Made by a program: the position numbers and the translations under genes | In this document: positions 1 through 8,348 of the stretch, piece by piece | How positions within the stretch are numbered: position 1 is the first letter of the stretch | Layout of the letters: every line of letters starts with the position of its first letter | The notes under the pieces: model-generated | The model's input: only the letters and a program-made list of their open reading frames with translations | What the model was told of the DNA's origin: nothing | Database searches by the model: none | Source: Flammeovirga kamogawensis | GTDB taxonomy: Bacteria > Bacteroidota > Bacteroidia > Cytophagales > Flammeovirgaceae | Direction of reading: 5' to 3' | Assembly (NCBI RefSeq): GCF_018736065.1 | Contig: NZ_CP076129.1 | Span: 1,471,001-1,535,000, forward strand | Length of the DNA: 64,000 bases

Positions 1-85
1 TAGTAAAGGGATTAAGAAAATATAAACACTTAATGCCAACAAAAGGATTAATGCATTAAAAATATAATTTTTGGAACGTGAAAGG

Positions 86-120
86 TAGGGTCTATAGAGA
101 TATAGGCTCTATTTTTTTTT
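86..120 (+). terminator. Intrinsic terminator of a gene lying left of the window
   Basis: A ten-base-pair stem (86-95 with 102-111, two G-U pairs) is followed by nine T residues. It reads on the plus strand, so it should end a plus-strand gene mostly outside the window. One plus frame is open from base 3 to a TAA at 57-59 and could be the last codons of that gene, but this is too short to prove. The T run overlaps the stop codon of the convergent minus-strand gene. Confidence 0.65.
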
Positions 121-727
121 AGAAAGATAAACCACAGTTTACACTAATATTACTATAATTTATATTGAACTCATTTGTTGGAACATAATTGTATTTTAAA
201 CTGAAGAATGGGTTTATTCTATCAAAAAATGATGTAGTAAATCCAATTTCACCAATAAATCCAAAACTTACACTACTTGCTTTTATTTCTTTCACATTAT
301 TATTCCCATTCGGATCAAGTGCATAATGAGAAATCATATAGCCCTGTTCAATAAAATAACCACTACCTCCAAAACCTATAAATGGAGAAATTATACCTCT
401 TCTATTAAAATTATAATGAACATTTAATTGAAAAGGAACGATTACAAAGTTTTTAAGGTCACTATCTGGTATAGGCGAATTGATCTCTGAGGTCAACTCT
501 TTTTCAGAAAAATTATAAGATGAAGCTACTCCAATTGAAATAGGTATTTTAGAAAAGTTTTTTCTAATATCAATTCCAACACCATTTAAACTCATTTGGT
601 GTACATCACCAACACTGTTTGTCTTACTATAATTAACAATGAAATCTATTTTTTGAGCCTGTGTTGTAGCAGTACACATGAAAATAAATACAAAGACAAA
701 AAATGATTTAAAGAATAGGTTTAACAT
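119..727 (-). CDS. Small outer-membrane beta-barrel protein
   Basis: A secreted protein of 202 residues whose function I do not recognise beyond a likely small outer-membrane barrel. A Sec signal peptide is clear (hydrophobic core about residues 4-20, then TQAQ before the mature end). The rest alternates polar and aromatic residues, with Gly/Phe-rich strands such as GIISPFIGFGGSGYF near the middle, and ends in a short strand closing with Phe, as in outer-membrane barrels. It is a single gene separated from the next minus-strand gene by 133 bases, so it may be transcribed alone. Porin-family or OmpW/OprF-like barrels are the nearest fold guess; no ligand can be inferred. Confidence 0.65.
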   Translation of the reverse strand: MLNLFFKSFFVFVFIFMCTATTQAQKIDFIVNYSKTNSVGDVHQMSLNGVGIDIRKNFSKIPISIGVASSYNFSEKELTSEINSPIPDSDLKNFVIVPFQLNVHYNFNRRGIISPFIGFGGSGYFIEQGYMISHYALDPNGNNNVKEIKASSVSFGFIGEIGFTTSFFDRINPFFSLKYNYVPTNEFNINYSNISVNCGLSF

Positions 728-860
728 ACTTGATTGTGGTGATTGTTAAATAAGTTTGTAGTAGTAAGGCAAATATAGTTTATTTTTTAATAAATAAGTA
801 TATTTTATCTTAAAATTGTACAATTGACAGCTTTGCCATTTTATAATTAACAATTGCTGC

Positions 861-1709
861 TTAAAAGACTCTTACAATGTTAAACCCAAAGAAAATATCA
901 CCAGTACTCCAATCTCCTTCGGCATAACTCATAAAGCCGGGTTCGTTTGTAGATTGAGCATTTGTAAATAAAAGTTGAAAAACATGACCTCCTGTTTCTA
1001 TGTCTAAGCCAACAGTTAAAGGATCCTTGAAATCAGAATCACTAGCTCTACTAAAATTGTAAGAATAATCTATATTGACAGACATTCTTTTACTGACTTT
1101 ATATCTTCCTCCAATACCCAATACATATTGATTATGATCTTGATTGACATTATAAACTAGATTTTGTCTAACATAAGTAGGGGCTAACTCTAGGGATAAC
1201 TTTTTAATTCGTTTAGAAAATAAGAATTGAGCAGCATAACTCATTCGATCAGAACCTGTTATTTCTGGATACAATTCTGTACTCACTTGAGTATTTACAT
1301 TAAAAGTACCGTAAGCAGAAATATTGATAGGAAAGTTATCTTTTTGCTCTTTAATACGAATTTTTGTACTCCCTGCATATGTTTTTCTCCAAGATTCTCT
1401 ACTTATCCCAATTTGAAAACCATCAAAAAGAGCGTAAACAAGTTGAATTTTTGTATTTGCATTGTCTAAACCAAAAAATGTTTCCCAACCATCTTTTAAA
1501 GAACCGAATCTATGAGAGATATACATATAAAAATCACCTTTCCCACCTACTTTAGTAGATTGTAGGTTTCCAATTTTCATTGCTTTAAATGCAGGCTGTT
1601 CAAATGTGATAGAGTCTATTGTTTCAGTTTCTATTTCGTTCAATAAATCATCCTGTGCAAATGTAAAAGTACAGGAGAAAAGAAAGAGTAATAGTTGGTA
1701 ATATTTCAT
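861..1709 (-). CDS. DUF5777-type outer-membrane beta-barrel protein
   Basis: Last gene of a four-gene minus-strand operon that starts at 3018. It has a signal peptide (about residues 1-18, cleaved after TFAQ), an acidic stretch, and then a barrel-like body of 282 residues ending in an aromatic C-terminus (VRVF). The layout, with a short N-terminal segment followed by strands such as YMYISHRFGSLKDGWETFFG, matches what is usually called the DUF5777 family of Bacteroidota. This family commonly sits beside YceI and c-type cytochrome genes, as it does here. Only six bases separate it from the upstream gene. A role in handling a lipid or redox partner at the outer membrane is inference only. Confidence 0.7.
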   Translation of the reverse strand: MKYYQLLLFLFSCTFTFAQDDLLNEIETETIDSITFEQPAFKAMKIGNLQSTKVGGKGDFYMYISHRFGSLKDGWETFFGLDNANTKIQLVYALFDGFQIGISRESWRKTYAGSTKIRIKEQKDNFPINISAYGTFNVNTQVSTELYPEITGSDRMSYAAQFLFSKRIKKLSLELAPTYVRQNLVYNVNQDHNQYVLGIGGRYKVSKRMSVNIDYSYNFSRASDSDFKDPLTVGLDIETGGHVFQLLFTNAQSTNEPGFMSYAEGDWSTGDIFFGFNIVRVF

Positions 1710-1715
1710 TGTTAG

Positions 1716-2099
1716 TTATTTAATTATTGTACAATTATTTAGCTTAATTTCATCTAGTAACTCATCAAAACCAATGTATTTCCCTTTTATAGTAATTTTA
1801 GAACCTTTGGTTATTTTTCTTGGAAGCGTTGAAGAAAACTGGCAAAATACTTTATTATTAAGCTGTATTCCTTTTTCTTCTAATTGAGTTATAGTTCCAT
1901 TTAGCTGTATTACTTTTGCAACATAGTTAGTTGAAGAGTTGCTTTCTATTTTATTAATAAAATCAACAGCTTCACCATTAAAACTCACACTACTATTTTC
2001 TATTGTAGCTGGAGGTTTAAAAATGTAAGCTATTGATAGAATTAAAGCACTACTTACTATTATGAATAGGATTAGTAGTTTACTTTTTTTTGAGTGCAT
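1716..2099 (-). CDS. Membrane-anchored OB-fold (tRNA_anti-like) protein
   Basis: A 127-residue protein with one N-terminal membrane segment (about residues 8-27) and a soluble domain that should lie in the periplasm. The domain shows the pattern of the tRNA_anti-like OB-fold family: VIQLNGTITQLEEKGIQL, then a Cys-Gln-Phe strand and KGSKITIKGKYIG. Such domains are found in Bacteroidota beside YceI and cytochrome genes. The start overlaps the end of the YceI gene by 20 bases, which indicates translational coupling. The ligand is unknown. Confidence 0.65.
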   Translation of the reverse strand: MHSKKSKLLILFIIVSSALILSIAYIFKPPATIENSSVSFNGEAVDFINKIESNSSTNYVAKVIQLNGTITQLEEKGIQLNNKVFCQFSSTLPRKITKGSKITIKGKYIGFDELLDEIKLNNCTIIK

Positions 2100-2619
2100 A
2101 GTTTATAGATATATGAATATTTTCGGATATCTTTTCTTCTACAATACTAGGTATTTTTATATCAAAATTTGAAGGGGCGACATCAAAAGCAGTTTTAACA
2201 ATTAGAGAGTCTTTTTTAAAAGACAATGTTGCTATCGCTTGAATTTCTTTTGGTATACCTTTTATTGTGAGTGTTCCCTTTAAGTCAAAATCTTTAGGGA
2301 TATCACTTACCTCATTAACGTCAAAATTTGTAATCTTACCCTTAAAAGTAGCCTTTGGATACTTATCTGAAGACATATAATTTTCATTAAAATGTTCTTG
2401 CATCAGGGCTACTTTAAAATCGAAAGCGGCAATAAATAACAGAGCAGCAACTTCTCCTGTTTCAATATTAATGATTGCTGTTGTACTATTATTAGTTGCT
2501 TCCACAGGCTCAAAAGCCTTTACAGATGCTTCGAAATCAGTTTGACCAGTTTTAGTTATATATTTTTGTCCGAAAGAGGTAATACTAATGAAGAGTAATA
2601 AGATTGTAAGTTGTTTCAT
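2080..2619 (-). CDS. YceI family lipid-binding protein
   Basis: A secreted YceI-like lipocalin-fold protein of 179 residues. A Sec signal peptide (residues 1-17, ending SFGQ) precedes the domain. Family features visible are the opening strand with TKTGQTDFEASV, the central MQEHFNENYMSSDKYPKATF block, in which YceI proteins carry a similar HF...F..YPxAxF pattern, and a late KGTLTIKGIPKEI strand. YceI proteins bind long isoprenoid or lipid-like molecules in the periplasm. It sits six bases after the haem-lipoprotein gene and overlaps the next gene, so the four genes are one unit. The ligand here is inferred to be hydrophobic. Confidence 0.85.
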   Translation of the reverse strand: MKQLTILLLFISITSFGQKYITKTGQTDFEASVKAFEPVEATNNSTTAIINIETGEVAALLFIAAFDFKVALMQEHFNENYMSSDKYPKATFKGKITNFDVNEVSDIPKDFDLKGTLTIKGIPKEIQAIATLSFKKDSLIVKTAFDVAPSNFDIKIPSIVEEKISENIHISINYALKKK

Positions 2620-2625
2620 GAGTTT

Positions 2626-3018
2626 CTATTTTTCAGGAAAGTTATCATCTACCCATTTTTGTATACGTTGTCTTTCTTCTTGTGGCATTAAACCAGAAGG
2701 AGGCATAGGGTTTGAACTGTTATTTATTCTTGATAATAAATTACCGCTTTCAGTCTGAAATTTAAAATTTGTATAACCAGATAAGTTAATGCCTGCTTGT
2801 GGACTACTACCACTATGGCAAGAAATACAATAGTTATCTGCAATTGTTAAAACATGAGGGTCATAAACTACAGCTTCTTCGGCTACAGTATCATCGTCCT
2901 CTTCAGGAATTTCAATTACATTGTTGTCATTTGTACCTGTGTTATCATCATCGATAACAGCTTCAGAACAACCAAAAATTAGAAGAGAAATAAAAGTGAA
3001 AATAAATAACTTTTTCAT
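2626..3018 (-). CDS. Haem c-binding lipoprotein (c-type cytochrome)
   Basis: First gene of the minus-strand operon. The 130-residue product has a lipoprotein signal with lipobox LIFGC (Cys17), a low-complexity acidic linker (about residues 21-50, rich in Asp, Glu and Asn) and one haem c attachment motif, CISCH at residues 64-68. Met residues in NPMPPSGLMP (about 105-113) could supply the distal haem ligand. It is shorter than most cytochrome domains and resembles the Planctomycete/Bacteroidota cytochrome C-type domain often found beside YceI. It probably carries electrons on the periplasmic face of a membrane. The partner is unknown; the YceI and barrel genes in the operon are the only clues. 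Confidence 0.8.
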   Translation of the reverse strand: MKKLFIFTFISLLIFGCSEAVIDDDNTGTNDNNVIEIPEEDDDTVAEEAVVYDPHVLTIADNYCISCHSGSSPQAGINLSGYTNFKFQTESGNLLSRINNSSNPMPPSGLMPQEERQRIQKWVDDNFPEK

Positions 3019-3076
3019 AACGTTAGAATTTAGTGTGTTTAGATTGAATAATTAGTAAAACAGGTTCGTGTTATTA

Positions 3077-3120
3077 TTGTTTAAACAAATTTAAAATAAA
3101 AATTTGTTTAAACAAACATA
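3077..3120 (-). promoter_or_regulatory. Paired palindromes, probable operator of the haem-lipoprotein operon
   Basis: Two near-identical palindromes, TTGTTTAAACAA (3077-3088) and TTTGTTTAAACAAA (3103-3116), lie with their centres 27 bases apart and 60-100 bases upstream of the operon start at 3018. The outer one overlaps TATGTTTG on the minus strand (3120-3113), a match to the Bacteroidota -7 element TAnnTTTG. No good -33 element sits at the usual distance. The arrangement looks like a repressor or activator site covering a promoter; the protein that binds it is unknown. Confidence 0.45.
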
Positions 3121-3364
3121 TGATATTTTTAATCAAAATTTTAGGTTTATCAGAAATTGCAAAACTAAAAAATAAAAAAATAGAATAGTAACATCTTGTA
3201 AATAAGTTATTTATGTCTAAAATTATAAAAAAGTTGAATTAATCTAAGAATTGGTCTAGTAATTGTAACTTATACAATTAAATATGTTATATTAGTATAA
3301 CACAAAATAAGAGAACAAGTAATCTTAGTATTACATTAAAAATATAAATATCTAGTAAGTAATT

Positions 3365-3400
3365 AACCCCATCTTTTGATTAAAGGTGGGGTTTCTTTTT
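3365..3400 (+). terminator. Orphan plus-strand intrinsic terminator
   Basis: A twelve-pair stem (AACCCCA with TGGGGTT plus CTTT with AAAG, one wobble) with a TGATT loop is followed by TTTCTTTTT on the plus strand. No plus-strand gene precedes it within the window up to that point. The minus strand lacks a T run after the hairpin. Confidence 0.65.
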
Positions 3401-3404
3401 GCAT

Positions 3405-3439
3405 AAAAAAAAGAGTCATTAATTTCACATCAATGACTC
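3405..3439 (-). terminator. Intrinsic terminator of cysK
   Basis: On the minus strand an eight-pair stem (GAGTCATT at 3439-3432 with AATGACTC at 3420-3413) is followed by a run of eight T residues. It lies 25 bases after the cysK stop codon. Confidence 0.8.
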
Positions 3440-3463
3440 CTTTAAATATTATTTATAGCCTAA

Positions 3464-4381
3464 TTACACCCCAAACAATCCTTCAATTGAAAGGTATCTT
3501 TCGCCTGTATCATAATTAAATGTAAGAATTGAACTTCCTTCAGGTATCTCTGCTAATTTTTTGTCTACAGCAGCTAAAGATGCTCCAGTAGAAATTCCAC
3601 CAAGGAAACCTTCTTTAAGTGCTAATTCTCTTGCAAAAGCTTTAGACTTTTCAGCATCAACACCAATAGCACCATCTAATAAAGTGGTATCTAAGTTTTT
3701 TGGAATAAAACCAGCTCCAATTCCTTGTAATGGGTGAGGACCAGGAGCACCTCCACCGATAACTGCACTTACTTCTGGTTCTACAGCAAATACTTTAAGG
3801 TTTGGCCATTTTTCTTTAAGCACTTTAGCAACACCAGTTATATGTCCGCCTGTACCAACACCTGTAATTAAATAATCTAATCCGTTAGGAAAATCCTCAA
3901 TAATTTCTTGAGCTGTTGTTGTAGCATGGATATTTACGTTGGCAGGATTATCAAATTGAGAAGGAATCCAAGCATTTTTATTTTCGGCAGCTAATTCTTC
4001 TGCTTTGGTAATTGCACCTTTCATACCTTTCTCTTTAGGCGTAAGTACTAATTTAGCTCCATAACTTGCCATTAATTTTCTACGCTCAATACTCATAGAT
4101 TCTGGCATACAGAGAGTAATTGAATATCCTTTTACTGCAGCAACCATAGAAAGACCTACACCTGTATTTCCAGAAGTAGGTTCAATAATTTCAGAGTCTT
4201 TGTTTAAAAGTCCATCTTCTTCCGCTTTTTCAATCATAGCTAAAGCAATTCTATCCTTAATACTACTCGCAGGATTAAATCTTTCAGCTTTAATAAATAC
4301 ATTATACTTATTCGAGAAGAGTTTATTAATTTTTATAATAGGAGTTTGTCCTATTGTTTCGAGAATTGAATTATAGATCAT
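3464..4381 (-). CDS. cysK: Cysteine synthase A (O-acetylserine sulfhydrylase)
   Basis: A PLP-dependent enzyme of the cytoplasm that makes L-cysteine from O-acetylserine and sulfide. The 305-residue length is usual. Lys42 in the SSIKDR motif is the Schiff-base lysine. [10 protein letters not shown] (about residues 68-77) is the substrate-binding loop, and [10 protein letters not shown] (about 174-183) is the phosphate-binding loop. The gene stands alone with its own terminator just downstream. Sulfate released by the sulfatases further right could feed this step, but nothing in the sequence links their regulation. Confidence 0.95.
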   Translation of the reverse strand: MIYNSILETIGQTPIIKINKLFSNKYNVFIKAERFNPASSIKDRIALAMIEKAEEDGLLNKDSEIIEPTSGNTGVGLSMVAAVKGYSITLCMPESMSIERRKLMASYGAKLVLTPKEKGMKGAITKAEELAAENKNAWIPSQFDNPANVNIHATTTAQEIIEDFPNGLDYLITGVGTGGHITGVAKVLKEKWPNLKVFAVEPEVSAVIGGGAPGPHPLQGIGAGFIPKNLDTTLLDGAIGVDAEKSKAFARELALKEGFLGGISTGASLAAVDKKLAEIPEGSSILTFNYDTGERYLSIEGLFGV

Positions 4382-4549
4382 TTGTATTTTATATTTAAAT
4401 GTTTGTTACACGAAATAACATATAATTTTATTAGCATCCAAAGTCTATATACTTTATATACTAATAAAGATTGTAATATAGTTTATTACTCGTTTTAATT
4501 AGAATGAACGATCTTAAATTGTGATTATTTCAATGATTTAAATGAGAGT

Positions 4550-5959
4550 TTAAGGAATTACAATTTTCTCTGTAGCAATAGATTGCCCATTATTTACTCT
4601 AATGATGTATTGCCCTTGGTCTAAGTCTGTGAAATCTAAAGGGATTTTTTTACTCTCTACCTTACTAGTATCGAGTGTTTTTCGACGCATTAAATATCCA
4701 TTAGTACTATAAATTTCATAAGTAGTGATACTCCCATCAAGTGCATTTAGTTCTAAAATAGCAGTTTTATCTTTCGGTGCATTTGGAATTACTTTTACAT
4801 TAAATATCGCTTCATTGCCACCCACCTGAATTGGACCAAACACTTCAGAATTACCATCAATATCAACTTGTAAAATTCTATAATAAAAAGCTTCACTTAA
4901 ATGGTCTTGCCAGAAGTAAGTACTTTTTATTAAACGATCATCATATACTTTAATTTGATCAAGTGCTTCCCAATCATTTTTATCTATTGCTCTTTCAATT
5001 ATATAATAGTCGCAATTTATTTCTGACGAAGTAGACCAGTGTAGTGTATTTTTTCCCTGTTCAATTTTTCCTGTAAATGATATTAATGCAATAGGTGGAG
5101 ATGTATTTAAAAGATAATCGCAAGTAACAAGGTTGTTGTCTGGTATAAAATTGCAATTGGGTATGCTCCAATTTAAAGCATATGATAAATTTTCATCGTC
5201 TAGCTTACCAAAATCTACTGAGGTGTTTTCAGAAAATTTGAACGTACCTTTTCCCATAAGATACAAAACATCATTAGGCTGTTTTATGCTAGATAAATCT
5301 AAAATACTGTTTTCAGTAAAACTAATTAACCCATCATTCTGAATTTCAAAATCATTTCCTTCAATACTTAAACTTTCTGAAATAATGACAGAAGCTGTAT
5401 CTACTATGCTAAGGTTACTATGTTTAGCTATATAGATGTTACCAATATTAGCTTCCTTTCCTCTAAATTGAAGTAAACCATGCTGGATATTTACATCATT
5501 CGCATAAATGTTATTATTTAGTATTGCAGAAGAATTGATGATAATTTTATCGTCAGCACTAAGGTAATTAGCAATATTATAAGCAGATATAGTGTTCACT
5601 TTCTCAAATGAAATATACTTTTGTGTACTTATACTATCACCAGAAATTGATGAAGCAAATTGTTGCTTTTGATTATTAACACTACCTGATACTACAATTT
5701 CAGCATTTGTAATTAATGCTCCTACGATTTGTAAATTTCCCTCTAAAGTGATCTTTTTAGCTTTAAGCGTATCTGTACTACTACCTCTAAATTGAACTGT
5801 AGGGTCAAAGCCACCTTGAATAATAATTTCTTTATTAGCATATAATTTAGAAGACCTATTAATAGACACAGGTGTCTTTAAAATGATTTGTGCATTAACA
5901 GTTTCCGTGTAAATACAGCATAACACAATTAGAATGAATACGTTAAATGTGGCTTTCAT
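4550..5959 (-). CDS. Secreted protein with T9SS type A sorting domain
   Basis: A 469-residue surface or secreted protein. The signal peptide covers about residues 1-23 (ends VNAQ). Residues about 30-280 are repetitive short strands (SSAILNNNIYANDVNIQHG, NIGNIYIAKHSNLSIVD), as in a beta-solenoid. Residues about 290-375 form a fibronectin-like module (ISFTGKIEQGKNTLHWSTSS ... YYRILQVDIDGN), also present in the protein at 37750-38766. The last 85 residues are a T9SS C-terminal domain ending DLDQGQYIIRVNNGQ...KIVIP. No catalytic motif is visible. It may be an adhesin or a structural protein of the cell surface. Confidence 0.7.
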   Translation of the reverse strand: MKATFNVFILIVLCCIYTETVNAQIILKTPVSINRSSKLYANKEIIIQGGFDPTVQFRGSSTDTLKAKKITLEGNLQIVGALITNAEIVVSGSVNNQKQQFASSISGDSISTQKYISFEKVNTISAYNIANYLSADDKIIINSSAILNNNIYANDVNIQHGLLQFRGKEANIGNIYIAKHSNLSIVDTASVIISESLSIEGNDFEIQNDGLISFTENSILDLSSIKQPNDVLYLMGKGTFKFSENTSVDFGKLDDENLSYALNWSIPNCNFIPDNNLVTCDYLLNTSPPIALISFTGKIEQGKNTLHWSTSSEINCDYYIIERAIDKNDWEALDQIKVYDDRLIKSTYFWQDHLSEAFYYRILQVDIDGNSEVFGPIQVGGNEAIFNVKVIPNAPKDKTAILELNALDGSITTYEIYSTNGYLMRRKTLDTSKVESKKIPLDFTDLDQGQYIIRVNNGQSIATEKIVIP

Positions 5960-6689
5960 AATAGGATTGCTCTTTCAATAAATTAGTTAATCATAGAATG
6001 ATTTTTATTCAGACTAAAACTATCATTTTATACGCAATAGTACAGATGGAATTCGTCTTGGTTAATATTTATTAGCTTTATAATGGAACGGAAAGCATTT
6101 TTCAGATTACTGATGATTACTGTTAATCTGATGGTTTTTTATGCTATTTGCTTAATTATTGTCATATCTAAGTCAAAATTATGCTACAATTGGTGAGGAT
6201 TATTACAGTTTTTGATTTACAAATCGGCTACATTTGTTTTAAGTGTAAGTCAAACTATTAATAGTTAATTTACATCAAAGGATTTTTTAAGATTCTAATT
6301 TTTTATAGCATAACTGTGATTACTTATAAGAGAAAATGCTAATAGAATCGCTTCGGTTTTCCTTATGTTCAGTTGCAAGATTGAACATAAGGGAAATTGT
6401 AAGAAGCAGAAATTGATATTGACGAATTTAGACAGAAATAAGAGTGAAAAATTCAACTATGATCTACAAAATCAATATAAATTGAAAGTATTCTTAAAGT
6501 AAGGTTTATCAAATAGAAAAGATGTATTTAAAAAATGGACAATTATATTGAAACGCTAATCTGCTAATAAAATAATTTTTTCTGCTAGTATAAACCTTAA
6601 CTATCAACGAATATGCATCAGAGTAATTTTTTAATAGATCTATTTTAAACAATTGACTCAGAGAAGAAATAAACAAATAACAGAAGAGT
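5960..6689. other. 730-base intergenic region upstream of the sulfatase cluster
   Basis: No gene is seen on either strand. The region contains a weak plus-strand hairpin with a T run (6103-6139), a TACATTTG element at 6229-6236 that could be a -7 box for the cluster, and a strong inverted repeat at 6361-6392. It separates the divergent secreted-protein gene (minus) from the first sulfatase (plus). It probably carries the control region of the polysaccharide cluster, with a long leader. Confidence 0.45.
6361..6392. promoter_or_regulatory. Perfect 11-bp inverted repeat in the sulfatase leader
   Basis: CCTTATGTTCA (6361-6371) and its exact complement TGAACATAAGG (6382-6392) flank a ten-base spacer containing TTGCAA. 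No T run follows, so it is not a simple terminator. It sits about 300 bases upstream of the first sulfatase start. It could be an operator for a dimeric regulator such as the AraC output domain of the regulator at 22754-25765, or an RNA hairpin in the leader. Confidence 0.4.
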
Positions 6690-8249
6690 ATGAAAATTAA
6701 AAGTATTTACGCACTAGCATTAATGGGAATGTTTTCTTGTAGTAAAGGAACTTCTTTAGATGGACAAGCAAATAAAAAAGTAGACAAACCAAATATTATC
6801 GTTTTTTATGTAGATGATTTAGGATATGGTGATGTTGGAGTAAATGGATTAAAAGGAGCAACTACACCAGTGATAGATAATTTAGCTCAAGGTGGAATTA
6901 ATTTTACAGATGTTCACTCTCCACATGCGACTTGTACACCTTCAAGATATGCAATGCTAACTGGTGAGTATGCTTTTAGAAAGAAAGCACAAATTTTACC
7001 AGGTGATGCTCCTTTATTGATTGATACAAACAAAAAGACTTTGCCCGACATGCTAAAAGATGCAGGGTATGCAACGGGTGTTGTAGGTAAATGGCATTTA
7101 GGTTTAGGTAATGGTAGCGTTAACTGGAATGAAGCTGTTAAACCTGGTCCATTAGAAATAGGATTTGATTATTCTTTCTTGCTACCAGCAACTGGAGATA
7201 GAGTTCCTGCTGTGTATTTAGAAAATCATCATGTGGTGAATTTAGATAAAAATGATCCTCTAGTAGTTAATTATAAAAAGAAACCTGGTAACACTTATCC
7301 AACTGGAGAAGAAAACCCAGAATTAAGACGCCAGCCAGCAGATAAACAGCACAATAAGACAATAATTAATGGTATTTCAAGAATTGGCTACATGTCTGGA
7401 GGGGAAAAAGCAATTTGGAAAGATGAAGAGTTCCCTGACGTTTTAGCTGGTAAAGCAAACGAATTTATGACAAAACATAAAGATCAACCTTTCTTTTTAT
7501 ATTTTGCTTTTCATGATATTCACGTTCCTCGTTTACCAAATAATGATTGGAAAGGAAAATCAGAAATGGGAGTTAGAGGTGATGTTATCATGCAAATGGA
7601 TCACACTGTTGGAATGGTAATGGAATCATTAAAAAAACTAGGTCTTGAAGAAAACACGTTAGTCATTTTTACATCAGATAATGGTCCGGTTCTTAATGAT
7701 GGTTACGACGATAAGGCAGTGGAATTATTGAACGATCATAAACCTGCAGGTATTTATAGTGGTGGAAAATATTCTGCTTTAGAAGGGGGCACGCGTGTAC
7801 CAATGATTGCTTATTGGCCTAAACATATTAAAGGTGGAAAAACAAGTGATGCTATGTTTTCTCATTTAGATTTTTATGCATCTTTTGCTGATTTAGCGGG
7901 AGTAGAAATTAAAAAAGGAGAAGCAATTGATAGTAAAGATGTTTTATCTGCATTAATAGGAACTTCTGATGAAGGACGAAAAATGATGTTAGAGGAGTCT
8001 TATACTTTATCTTTAAGAAATGGTGATTGGAAATACATTGAGCCAATTGCGAAGAATAAAAGAATTCCAGATTTTATGGATAAAAATAAAGGTATTAAAG
8101 GTGGCATGTCTAAGAAAGTACAACTCTTTGATTTATCAAATGACCCTGCAGAGACAACAAATGTTGCTAATAAACATCCAGAAATGGTGAAAATGATGCA
8201 AGCACACATCGATTCTCTTAAGAGTGTTTCAGTAAGTGCATCATTATAA
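6690..8249 (+). CDS. Lipoprotein sulfatase, S1 family
   Basis: A formylglycine-dependent sulfatase that removes sulfate esters, most likely from an algal galactan. The signal is lipoprotein type (MFSCS, lipid-modified Cys17), so it is anchored in a membrane facing the periplasm or outside. Cys82 of CTPSR (82-86) is the residue matured to formylglycine. Asp42-Asp43, GKWHLG (about 134) and SDNGP (about 330) are the metal and active-site motifs of the family. Length 519 fits. It is the first gene of the plus-strand cluster and has a terminator-like hairpin after it. The maturase for formylglycine is not in this window. I cannot assign its SulfAtlas subfamily. Confidence 0.9.
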   Translation: MKIKSIYALALMGMFSCSKGTSLDGQANKKVDKPNIIVFYVDDLGYGDVGVNGLKGATTPVIDNLAQGGINFTDVHSPHATCTPSRYAMLTGEYAFRKKAQILPGDAPLLIDTNKKTLPDMLKDAGYATGVVGKWHLGLGNGSVNWNEAVKPGPLEIGFDYSFLLPATGDRVPAVYLENHHVVNLDKNDPLVVNYKKKPGNTYPTGEENPELRRQPADKQHNKTIINGISRIGYMSGGEKAIWKDEEFPDVLAGKANEFMTKHKDQPFFLYFAFHDIHVPRLPNNDWKGKSEMGVRGDVIMQMDHTVGMVMESLKKLGLEENTLVIFTSDNGPVLNDGYDDKAVELLNDHKPAGIYSGGKYSALEGGTRVPMIAYWPKHIKGGKTSDAMFSHLDFYASFADLAGVEIKKGEAIDSKDVLSALIGTSDEGRKMMLEESYTLSLRNGDWKYIEPIAKNKRIPDFMDKNKGIKGGMSKKVQLFDLSNDPAETTNVANKHPEMVKMMQAHIDSLKSVSVSASL

Positions 8250-8263
8250 ATATTAATTTAGAT

Positions 8264-8300
8264 AAGGGCATCTGTTGTAAGAAATAGATGCCCTTTATTC
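8264..8300 (+). terminator. Terminator-like hairpin after the first sulfatase
   Basis: A ten-pair perfect stem, AAGGGCATCT (8264-8273) with AGATGCCCTT (8286-8295), is followed by a short T-rich tail (TTTATT). It may partly separate transcription of the first sulfatase from the rest of the cluster. Confidence 0.6.
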
Positions 8301-8348
8301 TATCACTGTTATACAGACTACTTATTTTAAATGACCTATTTTATCAGC

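Larger units (their letters stand above)
3019..3463. other. 445-base intergenic region with palindromes and two terminators
   Basis: There is no protein gene here. From left to right it holds two GTTTAAAC-centred palindromes (3077-3116), inverted repeats at 3261-3279 (7-bp stem, 5-base loop) and 3286-3301 (6-bp stem, 4-base loop), a plus-strand terminator (3365-3400) and the minus-strand cysK terminator (3405-3439). No annotated gene would use the plus-strand terminator, so a short plus-strand RNA may lie between about 3120 and 3400. No convincing promoter for it was found. Confidence 0.5.

Noticed and set aside
6103..6139. Hairpin with T run on the plus strand in the gap before the first sulfatase
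   Set aside because: The stem is only seven pairs with a 14-base loop and no upstream gene; too weak to list as a terminator.
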